From the NCBI RefSeq assembly GCF_025717555.1, contig NZ_JAJIRP010000001.1, positions 62,001 to 126,000 of the forward strand: a stretch of DNA of 64,000 bases, given 5' to 3'. This document shows positions 18,091 through 30,732 of this stretch, piece by piece. The notes beneath the pieces are model-generated. The model searched no databases and was not told the origin of the DNA. It saw nothing but the letters and a program-made list of their open reading frames with translations. Every line of letters starts with the position of its first letter. Position 1 is the stretch's first letter. The position numbers and the translations under genes are program-made. Origin of the DNA: Paucibacter sp. B2R-40. Lineage in GTDB: Bacteria > Pseudomonadota > Gammaproteobacteria > Burkholderiales > Burkholderiaceae_C.

Positions 18091-18109
18091 CGACCCTCCG
18101 AGAGGGTCG
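18091..18109 (+). other. short hairpin between response regulator and kinase
   Basis: Arms CGACCCTC (18091-18098) and GAGGGTCG (18102-18109) pair perfectly around a 3-nt loop. No U-run follows, so it is more likely an mRNA-processing or attenuation element setting different levels of the two proteins than a full terminator. Confidence 0.5.
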
Positions 18110-18154
18110 GGCCTTGCTTGGGGCGGCCCGGCGCTGTGATCCGGACAAGGCCGA

Positions 18155-19675
18155 ATGAGCGCTGATCCGGCAGAAAAGGGTCAGCGCTCGCTGTTTGGCG
18201 AGATCCTCGACTGGATGCTGGCGCCGCTGCTGCTGATCTGGCCGATCAGCGTGGCGCTGACCTGGCTGGTCGCGCAAGGCATCGCCAGCAAGCCCTATGA
18301 CCGCGAGCTCGGCGAGATGGCGCGCACGCTGGGCCTGCAAGTTGCCGCCGCCGAGCCCAATCTGCGCGGCGGGCGCTCCAAGTACGCGCTGGCGCCCGAA
18401 GCGGCGGCGCTCCTGCGCGCCGATGAAACCGACACCGTGTTCTACCAGGTGCTGGGCCTGAGCGGTGAGCTGCTGAACGGCGACGCGTCTCTGCCGGTGC
18501 CGCCCGAGGAAGATCAGATCGTGCCCTGGGAGCTGCATTTTCGCGACGACGAGATCGGCAATGAGCGGGTTCGCGTCGCCTACATCTGGGTCGCGCCAGA
18601 AGGCACGGCCGGCTCAAGCAAGACCATGTTGGTGCAGGTGGCCGAGACATTAGGAAAACGCTCGCGCCTGACCAACGAAATCATCAAGGGCGTGATCCTG
18701 CCGCAGTTTGTGATCCTGCCACTGGCGGTCTTGCTGGTCTGGCTGGCGCTGGCGCGCGGCATTGCGCCGCTGAATGAATTGCAGCGCCGCATTCGCTCAC
18801 GCGACAGCTCCGACCTGAGTCCGATCGACGAGCTGCGCATCCCCGATGAAGTGGCACCACTGGTGCGCGCGATCAATGATTTGCTGGCGCGGCTGGATCA
18901 ATCCATCAGCAGCCAAAAGCATTTTCTGGCCGACGCCGCCCACCAACTGAAAACGCCGCTCGCCGGCCTGCGCGCGCAAGCCGAGTTCGCTCAAGCGCAG
19001 ATTGACGAAGGGCATAGCGAGCCGGCCGAGCTGAAGCGCTCACTGCAGCAAATCTCGCTGAGCAGCCAGCGCGCCGCGCATATGGTCAACCAGTTGCTGG
19101 CGATGGCGCGGGCCGAGGACAAAGAACATGCGGCGAGGCGCAGCGAGGTCAATCTGGCCGAGCTGGCGATCGAGACGGTGCGCGACTTTGTGCCGCGCGC
19201 GCTCGATAAACGCATTGACCTGGGCTATGAAGGCCCGGCCGAGGAGCAAAGCGGGCTGCGCGTATTGGGGCATCCGCTGTTGATTCGCGAGCTGATCCGC
19301 AACCTGGTCGACAACGCGCTGCTCTACACGCCGACCGCCGGCACCGTCACCGTGCGCGTGGTCGAAGACCCGTTCGGCCAGGTCAGCGTCTTGCAGGTGG
19401 AAGACACCGGGCCGGGCATTCCCGAGTCGGAACGCGACAAGGTCTTTCAGCCTTTTTACCGAGCGCTGGGAACCAATGTCGACGGCTCGGGGCTGGGGCT
19501 GGCGATCGTGCGCGAGATCGCCGGGCAACATGATGCGGAAGTCAGCCTCGATGACACACGCCAGCGCCGGCCGGGGCAAAACGATGCCATGGGCCAAGGC
19601 CCGGGCGCACGCTTCACGGTGCGCTTCGCTGCGCACCCAGCCGGACCAGCCAGGGCGCCGCAGGCTCAGGACTGA
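18155..19675 (+). CDS. two-component sensor histidine kinase
   Basis: A 506-residue membrane kinase: a first transmembrane segment at about residues 20-45, a periplasmic sensor region of the 2CSK_N kind, a second transmembrane segment at about 185-205, HAMP-like linker, then the H-box HFLADAAHQLKTPLAGL, N-box IRNLVDNALLYTP, and G-boxes DTGPGIPE and GSGLGLAIVREIA. It would autophosphorylate on the H-box histidine and pass the phosphate to the preceding regulator. Its 3' end overlaps the convergent rodA by 10 bp. Confidence 0.92.
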   Translation: MSADPAEKGQRSLFGEILDWMLAPLLLIWPISVALTWLVAQGIASKPYDRELGEMARTLGLQVAAAEPNLRGGRSKYALAPEAAALLRADETDTVFYQVLGLSGELLNGDASLPVPPEEDQIVPWELHFRDDEIGNERVRVAYIWVAPEGTAGSSKTMLVQVAETLGKRSRLTNEIIKGVILPQFVILPLAVLLVWLALARGIAPLNELQRRIRSRDSSDLSPIDELRIPDEVAPLVRAINDLLARLDQSISSQKHFLADAAHQLKTPLAGLRAQAEFAQAQIDEGHSEPAELKRSLQQISLSSQRAAHMVNQLLAMARAEDKEHAARRSEVNLAELAIETVRDFVPRALDKRIDLGYEGPAEEQSGLRVLGHPLLIRELIRNLVDNALLYTPTAGTVTVRVVEDPFGQVSVLQVEDTGPGIPESERDKVFQPFYRALGTNVDGSGLGLAIVREIAGQHDAEVSLDDTRQRRPGQNDAMGQGPGARFTVRFAAHPAGPARAPQAQD

Positions 19676-20820
19676 TTGAAACGCCGGCTCTTGGCGATCG
19701 CCATCAACAGCCCCAGACTGATGCCCAGCATGACCATCGCCGTGCCGCCATAACTGATGAAAGGCAGGGGCACGCCGACCACCGGCAAGATGCCGCTGAC
19801 CATGCCCATATTGACGAACACATAGGTAAAGAAGCTCATCGTCACGGCGCCCCCCATCAGGCGCGAGAACATCGTCGGCGCACTCGACGCGATCATCAGG
19901 CCGCGCAGAATCAAGCCCGAAAACCCGACCAACAGCGCCATCGCGCCGACCAGCCCGAACTCTTCACCAAAAGCGGCAAAGATGAAATCGGTGGTGCGCT
20001 CGGGGATGAACTCCAGGTGGGTTTGCGTGCCCTGCATAAAACCCTTGCCGGTGATGCCGCCGGAGCCAATCGCGATGCCGCCCTGGATGATGTGAAAGCC
20101 CTTGCCCAAAGGGTCCTTGGTCGGGTCCAGCAGCGTGCAGACGCGGTTCTTTTGATACTCGCGCAGCACTGGCCAGGTCACGTCGGGCTGGCAAATCGCC
20201 TCTTCGCTCATGATGAGCGCCGTGACCGCCGCCGCACCCAGCACAAAGGCCGGCAAGATCAAACGCCAGGACAGGCCGGCAAAAAAGATCACGTAGAGGC
20301 CCGCTGCCGCGATCAAGATGGCGGTGCCCAGGTCGGGCTGCTTGGCCACCAGACCCACCGGCAGCAGCAGCAACACAAAGGCGGCGATGAAGTCGGGCAG
20401 GCGCAAAGCGCCCTCGCGTTTTTGGAACCACCAGGCCAGCATCAAGGGCGTGGCGATCTTCAGCAATTCAGACGGCTGAATCACGACGCCAATATTGAGC
20501 CAGCGCGTGGCCCCCTTCTTGGTGATGCCGAACAGCGCCGTGGCCAGCAAGAGCGCCAAGCCGACCGTGTAAAGCGGGATCGCCAGCGCCATCACGCGCT
20601 GCGGCGGGATCTGCGCGACCAGAAAGATCACCGCGATCGACAACAGCATATTGCGGCCATGGTCGACGAAGCGGGTGCCATGATCAAAGCCGGCCGAATA
20701 CATCGACACCATGCCTATGCCCATCAGCCAGGCGATGGCCAGCAAGAGCGGGATGTCAAAGCCGGCGAACATCGGCTTGAGGTGCTGCCAAAGACTGGGC
20801 TTTTTGAACACATCGGTCAT
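19666..20820 (-). CDS. rodA: RodA, SEDS peptidoglycan glycosyltransferase of the elongasome
   Basis: A 384-residue SEDS-family membrane protein with about ten transmembrane helices that polymerises lipid II during cell elongation, working with PBP2. Typical stretches are GATRWLNIGVVIQPSELLKIATPLMLAW, the periplasmic loop with QGGIAIGSGGITGKG and PERTTDFIFAAFGEEFGL, and the C-terminal LPFISYGGTAMVMLGISLGLLM. Its ATG overlaps the PBP2 stop by 4 bp. Last gene of the mreB-rodA cluster; length is normal. Confidence 0.95.
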   Translation of the reverse strand: MTDVFKKPSLWQHLKPMFAGFDIPLLLAIAWLMGIGMVSMYSAGFDHGTRFVDHGRNMLLSIAVIFLVAQIPPQRVMALAIPLYTVGLALLLATALFGITKKGATRWLNIGVVIQPSELLKIATPLMLAWWFQKREGALRLPDFIAAFVLLLLPVGLVAKQPDLGTAILIAAAGLYVIFFAGLSWRLILPAFVLGAAAVTALIMSEEAICQPDVTWPVLREYQKNRVCTLLDPTKDPLGKGFHIIQGGIAIGSGGITGKGFMQGTQTHLEFIPERTTDFIFAAFGEEFGLVGAMALLVGFSGLILRGLMIASSAPTMFSRLMGGAVTMSFFTYVFVNMGMVSGILPVVGVPLPFISYGGTAMVMLGISLGLLMAIAKSRRFNQS

Positions 20821-22973
20821 CGCGAAGCTCCGGATGCTGGGGCCAAGGCGCTGGCAGGCGGCGCACTGGCCGGTCGAACTGCGGGTTTGCTCACTGTGGA
20901 AGCTGCCGGCGCGGCCCGAGCCGCAGCGGCAGCCGAACTTGCCACAGTAGGAGCAGGAGCGGAAGCAGAGGCAGGAGCAGAAGCAGAAGGCGCAGCCGAG
21001 GCCGCCGCTGCCGCCGCATCGGCGGCGCTGCCCGGCAAAGGCATATCGGCCGCGACCCGCGGCTTGCCGACCGGCGCGGTGGTCTTGCCTTGCTGAGTCA
21101 GCACGATGTCTTCCTCGCTCGGGTATTGGCCCATCAACACATAGTCGAACAGGCGCCGGGCAATCGGCGCGGCCGAGGTCGAACCGAAGCCGGCGTTCTC
21201 GACGATCACCGCCAACGCAATCGTCGGTGCTTCGATCGGCGCGAAGGCGACATAGAGCGAATGGTCGCGCTTGCGCTCATCGGCCTTGATGTCCTTGTAC
21301 TTCTCCCCAGCTCGCAGTCCCACCGCCTGCGCCGTGCCGGTCTTGCCGCCGCTCTTGTAGCCGGCACCGGCAAACACCGCGCGCGAGGTGCCTTCTACCG
21401 TCACACCATGCATGGCGTTAAGAATCACGTCGACCTGCTCGGGCTTGAGCGGCAGCGGCGGCAGCGCGTCGCTGGCCACGCGGCGCTGCTCATGCTTGAC
21501 GACGTCCTGGATTTCGCGCACCAAGCGCGGCTTGTAGCGCAAACCGGCCGAGGACAGGGTCGAGGTGGCCGTCGCCAATTGCAGCATGGTGAAGTTGTTG
21601 TATCCCTGACCGATCCCCAAAGAAATAGTTTCACCGGCATACCATTTTTGCTGCTCGGGCTTCTTGAAGCGCTTGCGCTTCCAGGCGGTGGACGGCAGGT
21701 CGCCGGTCAGCTCGCCGATCAGATCGATCTCGGTCTTGCGCCCGAAGCCGAAGGGCTCCAGCTGATCATGGATCAGATCGACCCCCATCTCATTGGCCAG
21801 GCTGTAGAAGTAGACATTGCTGGAACTGACGATGGCCAAGCGCATGTCTTTAGGGCCGGGCCGGTCGACCTCGGGGCTGCCGAAGGTGCGCCCGCCGAAG
21901 CTGTACGTTAGGTTATCCTGGATGACCAGGCTGGGCGAGCGCTTGCCCGAGTTCAGGGCCGCCATCGCCATAAAGGGCTTGAAGGTCGAGCCCGGCGGGT
22001 AGGTGCCGCGCATCGCCCGGTTCAACATCGGCTTGTCGATGTTCTCGTTCAGCTCGCGCCAGTTGTCGGCGTCGATACCGTCGACAAACAAGTTGGGGTC
22101 AAAGGTCGGCTTGGACACAAAGGCCAGCACCTCGCCATTGCGCGGGTCAATCGCGACCAGCGCCCCACGGCGATCTTTGTAAAGCTCCTCCACCAAGGCC
22201 TGCAGGCGGATGTCGATCGACAGCACCAGCGTGTTGCCCGGCGTCGGCGGCTTGTGGGCGAGCCGGCGCACGGCGCGCCCGCCGGCGCTGGTTTCCAGCT
22301 GCTCGAAGCCGGTGATGCCGTGCAGCTCGCGCTCATACGCCTGCTCCAGGCCCAGCTTGCCGATGTATTCGGTGCCACGGTAATTGGCGAAGTCTTCTTC
22401 CTCCCACTCGTCCATGGCCTTCTTCTCGGCCTGGTTGATGCGGCCGATATAGCCGATCAAATGCGCGCCGACCTCGCCCAGCGGGTAGCTGCGGAACAGC
22501 CTCGCCTTGATCTCGACGCCGGGAAAGCGGAAGCGCTGCGCGGTGAATTTGGCCACCTCGGTGTCGGTCAGCTTGGTGCGAATCGGCAGCGACTCGAAAT
22601 TCTTGCTCTCGCTCATCAGGCGTTTGAGGCGTTTGCGGTCGCGCGGCTGGATCTCTATCACCTGCGCCAAGGCATCGATGGTGGCCTCCAGGTCGTCCAC
22701 CTTGGAGGGCGTAATTTCCAGCGTATAGGCCGAGTAGTTGCTCGCCAACACCACGCCATTGCGGTCCTTGATCAGGCCTCGGTTGGGCACGATGGGCACG
22801 ATGGTGGTGCGGTTGGACTCGGCGCGGCCGAGCAGATTGTCGTGTTGCGTGACCTGCAAAAACACCAAGCGTGCGGTCAACAGCCCAAAGCACAAAAGCA
22901 CGAACAAGCCGGCCGCGACCAAGCGCAGCCTAAAGCCGCCCAGCTCTTGCTGGATGTTTTTCATCACCGTCAT
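20817..22973 (-). CDS. mrdA: penicillin-binding protein 2 (MrdA)
   Basis: A 718-residue peptidoglycan transpeptidase of the elongasome. An N-terminal transmembrane anchor (LVAAGLFVLLCFGLLTARLVFL) is followed by the pedestal domain and the penicillin-binding domain with active-site motifs GSTFKP (SxxK), SSSNVY (SxN) and SGGKTGTAQ (KTG). The open frame extends 74 codons further upstream into mreD, but ATG at 22973 or 22964 gives the usual start. The last 75-80 residues are an unusual Ala/Ser/Pro-rich periplasmic tail, absent from most characterised PBP2. The start is 31 bp after the mreD stop. Confidence 0.95.
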   Translation of the reverse strand: MTVMKNIQQELGGFRLRLVAAGLFVLLCFGLLTARLVFLQVTQHDNLLGRAESNRTTIVPIVPNRGLIKDRNGVVLASNYSAYTLEITPSKVDDLEATIDALAQVIEIQPRDRKRLKRLMSESKNFESLPIRTKLTDTEVAKFTAQRFRFPGVEIKARLFRSYPLGEVGAHLIGYIGRINQAEKKAMDEWEEEDFANYRGTEYIGKLGLEQAYERELHGITGFEQLETSAGGRAVRRLAHKPPTPGNTLVLSIDIRLQALVEELYKDRRGALVAIDPRNGEVLAFVSKPTFDPNLFVDGIDADNWRELNENIDKPMLNRAMRGTYPPGSTFKPFMAMAALNSGKRSPSLVIQDNLTYSFGGRTFGSPEVDRPGPKDMRLAIVSSSNVYFYSLANEMGVDLIHDQLEPFGFGRKTEIDLIGELTGDLPSTAWKRKRFKKPEQQKWYAGETISLGIGQGYNNFTMLQLATATSTLSSAGLRYKPRLVREIQDVVKHEQRRVASDALPPLPLKPEQVDVILNAMHGVTVEGTSRAVFAGAGYKSGGKTGTAQAVGLRAGEKYKDIKADERKRDHSLYVAFAPIEAPTIALAVIVENAGFGSTSAAPIARRLFDYVLMGQYPSEEDIVLTQQGKTTAPVGKPRVAADMPLPGSAADAAAAAASAAPSASAPASASAPAPTVASSAAAAARAAPAASTVSKPAVRPASAPPASALAPASGASR

Positions 22974-23004
22974 GTCGGACGCCAGTAGCCGCTCACAGGG
23001 CCAC

Positions 23005-23526
23005 TCACAAAGGCCGATTGGCGTCGCGATCCGGCGCTCGCCGTTGCGGCGCCAGCAGCAACACGGTGGCCAGCGGCCATAGCGCCGCCTCGAACAAGGG
23101 CGCCAAGGCCAGTGGCCAACCCGGCCACATGCCGCCCACCGCCATGCGCACCAGCAGCGATACCGCATGGGCCGCCGCGAACAAGGGCAAGACATGGAAG
23201 GCCTGCGTCACCAGGCCAAAGCCCGGCAAGCGCCTGTGCAGGCTGACCGCACCGAAGCTCAGCAAGCTATAGCTGAGCGCATGCTGACCGAGCAAAGCGC
23301 CATGGTGAACATCGACCAGCAAACCAAAAGCAAAGGCCCAGCTGACGCCGATGCGGCGCGGCTGGTGCACGCCCCAAAACACCAACACCACGGCCAACAG
23401 GTCCGGCATCGCCGGCGAGCGGCCGATCGGCACCATATCGACCATCAGCGCCAGAATCAAACTCAGGCCGATGAAGAGCGGATTGGCCGGCATCAAGAGC
23501 TGGCCGGAGCCACGCGGCATGATCAT
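23005..23526 (-). CDS. mreD: MreD, rod-shape-determining membrane protein
   Basis: A 173-residue, very hydrophobic protein with about five transmembrane segments, matching MreD in size and operon position. Recognisable parts are SLILALMVDMVPIG, PDLLAVVLVFWGVHQP and FAFGLLVDVHHGALLGQHALSY. It links the cytoskeletal MreB to periplasmic MreC. The start overlaps the mreC stop by 4 bp. Confidence 0.92.
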   Translation of the reverse strand: MIMPRGSGQLLMPANPLFIGLSLILALMVDMVPIGRSPAMPDLLAVVLVFWGVHQPRRIGVSWAFAFGLLVDVHHGALLGQHALSYSLLSFGAVSLHRRLPGFGLVTQAFHVLPLFAAAHAVSLLVRMAVGGMWPGWPLALAPLFEAALWPLATVLLLAPQRRAPDRDANRPL

Positions 23527-24488
23527 TTCTGCCCTCCTTTTGCCGCCACAGCTGCGGCCTTGCGGGCAGTCTTGCCGGCCGCTGCCGACGCGGCTTCAGC
23601 CGCCGCAGCCGCCGCAGCTTCGGCCTGCGCCGCCTCATGCTGGGCCAGCGGCTGCAAGACCAGCACATGGCGGGCGCTGTCGGCTTGCGCGATCGGCAGC
23701 AAACCAACGCTGGCGAAACTGGTATCCCCGCGCCGCTCGACCAGGCTCACCCGCGCCACCGGCAGGCCAGGCGGATAAACCCCGTCGAGACCCGACGTTA
23801 CCAAGATGTCGCCCTCCTTGACATCCGCATTGGCGGCCAGAAAGCGCAACTCCATACCGCTGCCGTCGCTGCGCCCGAAGGCTGCGTTACGTTGCTGGGT
23901 ACGCGAGTTCAATACTGGAATGGCCGCGTCTTTGTCATTCAGCAAAGTCACTTCGGCGCTGAGGCCGTAAACCCTGGTGACCTGACCGAGCACGCCCTTG
24001 TCATTGATGACGGGTGAGCCCGGCTGCACGCCGTGACGGCTGCCTCGGTCAATGACCACGCGGCGCGAGTAGGGATCGGTCGCCTCATACAGCACCTCCG
24101 CCGACACCGAGCTGACCTGGACGGCGGGACGCAACTCCAGCAGGGCGCGCAGGCGCTGATTCTCGGACTGCAGCTGCTCGGCGCGGCTCAGCCGTTCGGC
24201 CTGTTGCACCAGTTGGCGGCGCGCCAGGTTCTCGGCCTCGCGTGCGCTCTCGGTGCCGCGCAGATAGTCTTGCAGGTTTTCCCAAGCGTCCACCGGCGCC
24301 AGCAACAGGGTCTGCAAAGGATGCAAGGCCAGTGCCAAGCTCGCCCGCGCCGGCGCCGCCAACTTGAAACGCGCATCGGCCACCATCAAAAACAGCGCCA
24401 GCGCCGCGCACAGCAACAGCTTCGTCAGCGCCGAAGCGCCTTGACGAAAGAACGGTGGGGTGTCGCGATCAAAAGGGCCGAGGGACAT
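23523..24488 (-). CDS. mreC: MreC, rod-shape-determining protein
   Basis: A 321-residue bitopic protein: short cytoplasmic tail, one transmembrane segment (LLLCAALALFLMVADARF), coiled coil, then the beta-domain with VVIDRGSRHGVQPGSPVINDKGVLGQV and EGDILVTSGLDGVYPPGLPVARV. It scaffolds the elongation complex in the periplasm. The last 40 residues are an Ala-rich tail (EAAAAAAAEAASAAAGK) with a basic end, longer than in E. coli MreC. A hairpin-rich 213-bp gap separates it from mreB. Confidence 0.94.
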   Translation of the reverse strand: MSLGPFDRDTPPFFRQGASALTKLLLCAALALFLMVADARFKLAAPARASLALALHPLQTLLLAPVDAWENLQDYLRGTESAREAENLARRQLVQQAERLSRAEQLQSENQRLRALLELRPAVQVSSVSAEVLYEATDPYSRRVVIDRGSRHGVQPGSPVINDKGVLGQVTRVYGLSAEVTLLNDKDAAIPVLNSRTQQRNAAFGRSDGSGMELRFLAANADVKEGDILVTSGLDGVYPPGLPVARVSLVERRGDTSFASVGLLPIAQADSARHVLVLQPLAQHEAAQAEAAAAAAAEAASAAAGKTARKAAAVAAKGGQK

Positions 24489-24550
24489 GGCTCAAAAGAT
24501 GAATCTAACGGGCCGTAGCGAACGGAGGTGGCTAGGCTGAGGCCGGACAG

Positions 24551-24643
24551 AAACAGTCCTGAGGACTGTTTGTGCCTGCCGAGGGCCAAGGTCTCTGACC
24601 TTGGCGGCCGGAGCACAGCAACCGGAACGTACTTTGGGTACGT
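24551..24643 (-). other. three consecutive hairpins between mreB and mreC
   Basis: The 213-bp mreB-mreC gap (24489-24701) contains three perfect stems: 9-bp arms at 24551-24559/24563-24571 (loop 3), 9-bp arms at 24585-24593/24597-24605 (loop 3), and 6-bp arms at 24627-24632/24638-24643. None is followed by a U-run on the minus strand. Such a row of stems could tune mreC expression below mreB or mark an inserted multi-hairpin repeat. There is no convincing gene in the gap. Confidence 0.65.
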
Positions 24644-24701
24644 GAGGATTGCGAGCACCGCCCAACGACGCCTAGTGCCCGCGCAGTAGGCCTCATCCTA
24701 T

Positions 24702-26068
<1,367 letters not shown>

Positions 26069-26367
26069 ATGGCCCTGACCCCACAAGACGTAAGCCGCAT
26101 TGCCAATTTGGCCCGACTGGAACTGCAAGAGGCCGAGAGCGCCGCCCTGCTGGGCCAGCTCAATGGCTTCTTTTCCATCGTCGAGCAGATGAGCGCGGTG
26201 GACACCAGCGGCGTCGAGCCGCTCTACACGCCGCTGTCTGCGGTGCAAGAGGTGAGCCTGCGCCTGCGCGAAGACTTGGTCACGGAGACCAATCAACGTG
26301 AACTGAACCAACGCAGCGCGCCCGCGGTCGAGGACGGCCTGTTTCTGGTGCCCAAGGTGATCGAATA

Positions 26368-26368
<1 letters not shown>
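26069..26368 (+). CDS. gatC: GatC, Asp-tRNA(Asn)/Glu-tRNA(Gln) amidotransferase subunit C
   Basis: A 99-residue subunit that wraps around GatA and holds the GatCAB complex together. It starts [19 protein letters not shown] and ends with the usual LFLVPKVIE. The stop overlaps gatA's ATG by one base (TAATG), giving coupled translation. Confidence 0.95.
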
Positions 26369-27867
<1,499 letters not shown>

Positions 27868-27869
27868 AT

Positions 27870-29330
27870 ATGAGCAGCAGTAGCAACAGCAAACTTATTC
27901 GCGGCTATGAAGTGGTGATCGGCCTGGAAAACCATGTCCAGCTGTCGACCCAGTCGAAAATTTTCAGCGGCTCCTCGACCGCGTTTGGCGCCGCACCGAA
28001 CACGCAGGCCTCGCCGGTCGATCTGGCGCTGCCGGGCACGCTGCCGGTCTTGAACCGTGGCGCGGTCGAGCGGGCGATCCGCTTCGGCCTGGCCGTCGGC
28101 GCCAAGGTCGCGCCGCTGTCGATCTTTGCACGCAAGAACTATTTCTACCCCGATCTGCCCAAGGGTTATCAGATCAGCCAGTACGAGATCCCGGTCGTGC
28201 AGGGCGGGAAGCTGGAGTTCTTTGTCGGTGACGTCAAGCACGTGGTCAACCTGACCCGTGCTCACCTCGAAGAAGACGCCGGCAAGAGCCTGCATGAGGA
28301 CTATCACGGCCTGACCGGGATCGATTTGAACCGCGCCGGCACGCCGCTGCTGGAGATCGTCTCCGAGCCCGAAATGCGCAGCGGGGCCGAGGCCTGCGAG
28401 TACGCCAAGACCCTGCATGCGCTGGTGATGTGGTTGGGTATGTGCGACGGCAATATGCAAGAAGGCTCGTTCCGCAGCGACGTCAATGTGTCGGTGCGCC
28501 GCCCTGGTGAGCCTTACGGTACCCGTCGCGAAATCAAAAACCTGAACAGCTTCCGCTACATGTTGCAAGCGGTCGAATACGAGGTGAATTGGCAGATCGA
28601 CGAGTTGGAAGACGGCCGCGCGATCCAGCAGGCGACGATTCTGTTCAACCCCGACACGGGCGAAACGCGGGCTATGCGCAGCAAGGAAGATGCGGCCGAT
28701 TACCGCTATTTCCCCGACCCGGATCTGCCGCCGCTCATGATCGCTAACGAGTGGATCGAGCGGGTACGCAGCGAGATGCCTGAGCTGCCCGAGCCGATGG
28801 CCAAGCGCTTCCAGAACGAGTTCGGTCTGCCTGCCTACGACGCGGCGATGATGACGCAGAGCAAGGACTTTGGCGCCTTCTTCGAGACAGCGGCGAAGGC
28901 CTGCGGTCAGCCGAAACTGGTCGCCAACTGGCTGATGGGCGAGTTCGCGCGCCGACTCAATAACGAAGACCGGCCGCTGTCCAGCAGCCCGGTTGATGCG
29001 GCGACGCTGGCCGCGCTGATCTCGCGCATCAGCGACGGCACGATCTCGAACAATGGCGCACGTCAGCTGTTCGAGGCCTTGTGGACCGGGCCTGAGCAGA
29101 GTGTCGACACGCTGATCGAGTCCATGGGCTTGAAGCAGATGAGCGATAACACCGAATTGGAGCGCATCCTGGACGAAGTCCTGGCCGCCAATCCGAAGTC
29201 GGTCGAGGAGTTCCGCGCCGGCAAGGAAAAGGCCTTCAATGCGCTCGTCGGTCAGGCGATGAAGGCCACCAAGGGCAAGGCGAATCCGACGGCGGTCAAT
29301 GAGCTCTTGAAGAAGAAGCTCGAGAGCTGA
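27870..29330 (+). CDS. gatB: GatB, amidotransferase subunit B
   Basis: A 486-residue kinase/transamidase subunit that activates the mischarged tRNA's carboxyl group. Landmarks are [53 protein letters not shown] and the C-terminal YqeY-like domain ([27 protein letters not shown]). An in-frame start inside gatA (27837) is rejected in favour of ATG at 27870, 2 bp after the gatA stop. Converges with the DUF4124-like gene with almost no gap. Confidence 0.96.
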   Translation: MSSSSNSKLIRGYEVVIGLENHVQLSTQSKIFSGSSTAFGAAPNTQASPVDLALPGTLPVLNRGAVERAIRFGLAVGAKVAPLSIFARKNYFYPDLPKGYQISQYEIPVVQGGKLEFFVGDVKHVVNLTRAHLEEDAGKSLHEDYHGLTGIDLNRAGTPLLEIVSEPEMRSGAEACEYAKTLHALVMWLGMCDGNMQEGSFRSDVNVSVRRPGEPYGTRREIKNLNSFRYMLQAVEYEVNWQIDELEDGRAIQQATILFNPDTGETRAMRSKEDAADYRYFPDPDLPPLMIANEWIERVRSEMPELPEPMAKRFQNEFGLPAYDAAMMTQSKDFGAFFETAAKACGQPKLVANWLMGEFARRLNNEDRPLSSSPVDAATLAALISRISDGTISNNGARQLFEALWTGPEQSVDTLIESMGLKQMSDNTELERILDEVLAANPKSVEEFRAGKEKAFNALVGQAMKATKGKANPTAVNELLKKKLES

Positions 29331-29331
29331 A

Positions 29332-30015
29332 TCAGCGGGGCGCGGACGCTGCAGCATCCGCCGCGCCCTTACCCAGACTGCCCGGCGCAGCACCGGCCCA
29401 AAGCCGCTTCAAGAGCAGCAGTTCTTGGTCAAAGCGGCTGCCGATACGCACCAGCTCGGCTTTCTGGTTTTCGATCAACTGCTTTTGCGCGTCGACAGCC
29501 GCGTCGTTCGCGTCCATCTGCCGCTTGAGTTTGGCCGGCAAAGGCTTGCCCTTGTAAAACTCGGCCTCGTCCAACAAAGGCTTGCGCTCAAGGGCCAGAT
29601 CCTTGATACGGTGCTCCGAGATCAGCCGCGCCTTGTTGGCATCGTCGAGCGAACTCGCGCGGGCACGCTGATGCGCGGCTTCATCCGGGTAGCGCATCAT
29701 CAGGTTGCGATCGCGCCGCACTGCATCCAGCTGCGCCACGCGTTCGGCGGCCAACTTGCGTTCACGCGCCTCATGCGCAGCGCGCTGCTCGGGGGACATC
29801 GCCGCAGGCAGTACCGAGCGCAACGAACCATCGGCATTCAACACCCGTTGCTCCACCGCATTGCAATCGCTGATGGGCCGGTCCGAAGTCAGGCGTCGCC
29901 CATCGACCGTGGTGCAGGTGTAGATGGCCGCCTTTGGGGCCGGCACGGCCTGTGCCCAGGACAAAGCAGGCGCTAGGGCCGCGACCAGGGCGACCATGAC
30001 GGTGAGTTTGCCCAT
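29332..30015 (-). CDS. exported DUF4124-like protein
   Basis: A 227-residue protein with a signal peptide (cleavage at SWAQA) followed by YTCTTVDGRRLTSDRPISDC, the short beta-rich N-terminal pattern of DUF4124 proteins, in which the two cysteines probably form a disulfide. The rest is highly charged and helical, likely coiled coil (residues about 75-210). Function of the family is unknown. It overlaps the pyrE stop by one base and so is probably co-transcribed with it. Confidence 0.75.
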   Translation of the reverse strand: MGKLTVMVALVAALAPALSWAQAVPAPKAAIYTCTTVDGRRLTSDRPISDCNAVEQRVLNADGSLRSVLPAAMSPEQRAAHEARERKLAAERVAQLDAVRRDRNLMMRYPDEAAHQRARASSLDDANKARLISEHRIKDLALERKPLLDEAEFYKGKPLPAKLKRQMDANDAAVDAQKQLIENQKAELVRIGSRFDQELLLLKRLWAGAAPGSLGKGAADAAASAPR

Positions 30016-30692
30016 CAGACCCCGTAACGATCCCGGTAAGCCTGCACCGCACCCGCATGCGCGGTGGCGCGCTCGTCGCTGGTGGTCTTCAAGAATTCCA
30101 ACAGATCATGCAGGCCGGCGATAGCGATCACCGGCAAATGCAGTTGCTCGGTCACATATTGCACCGCCGACTTGGGGCTGTCGACACCGTTCTCGACCGC
30201 CTTTTCCTGCCGGTCGAGCGCGATCGTGACGCCGCAAGGCGTGGCGCCGGCAGCAGTGATCATCGCGATCGATTCGCGCACCGAGGTGCCGGCGGAGATC
30301 ACGTCGTCAATGATCAAGACCCGGCCATGCACCGGCGCGCCGACCAGGGTGCCGCCTTCGCCATGATCCTTGGCTTCCTTGCGGTTGTAGGCGAATGGCT
30401 TGTTGTGGCCCAAGCGCGCCAGTTCGATGGACAGCGCCGCCGCCAGCGTGATGCCTTTGTACGCCGGGCCGAAGATCATGTCGAATTGCAAACCCGAGGC
30501 GATCAGGCGCTGCGCATAAAACTGCGCCAGGCGGCCCAGCTTGGCGCCATCGTCAAACAGGCCAGCGTTGAAGAAATAGGGGCTCAAGCGCCCCGCCTTG
30601 GTCTTGAATTCGCCGAAGCGAAGCACACCGGCTTCAACCGCGAACGCGACGAATTCCTGGGCAAGTGGAGCGGGCGTATTGACAGTGGGCAT
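30015..30692 (-). CDS. pyrE: orotate phosphoribosyltransferase
   Basis: A 225-residue enzyme converting orotate and PRPP to OMP in pyrimidine synthesis. The PRPP-binding loop is VLIIDDVISAGTS, and FKTKAGRLSPYFFNAGLFDDG and FGPAYKGITLA are typical. ATG at 30692 (MPTVNTPAPLAQEF) is preferred to a longer in-frame start at 30734 that would run into the upstream terminator. Confidence 0.95.
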   Translation of the reverse strand: MPTVNTPAPLAQEFVAFAVEAGVLRFGEFKTKAGRLSPYFFNAGLFDDGAKLGRLAQFYAQRLIASGLQFDMIFGPAYKGITLAAALSIELARLGHNKPFAYNRKEAKDHGEGGTLVGAPVHGRVLIIDDVISAGTSVRESIAMITAAGATPCGVTIALDRQEKAVENGVDSPKSAVQYVTEQLHLPVIAIAGLHDLLEFLKTTSDERATAHAGAVQAYRDRYGV

Positions 30693-30732
30693 GGGCTTGT
30701 ATGGCAGGTTCTTTCGCAACATTGTAGGGGCC

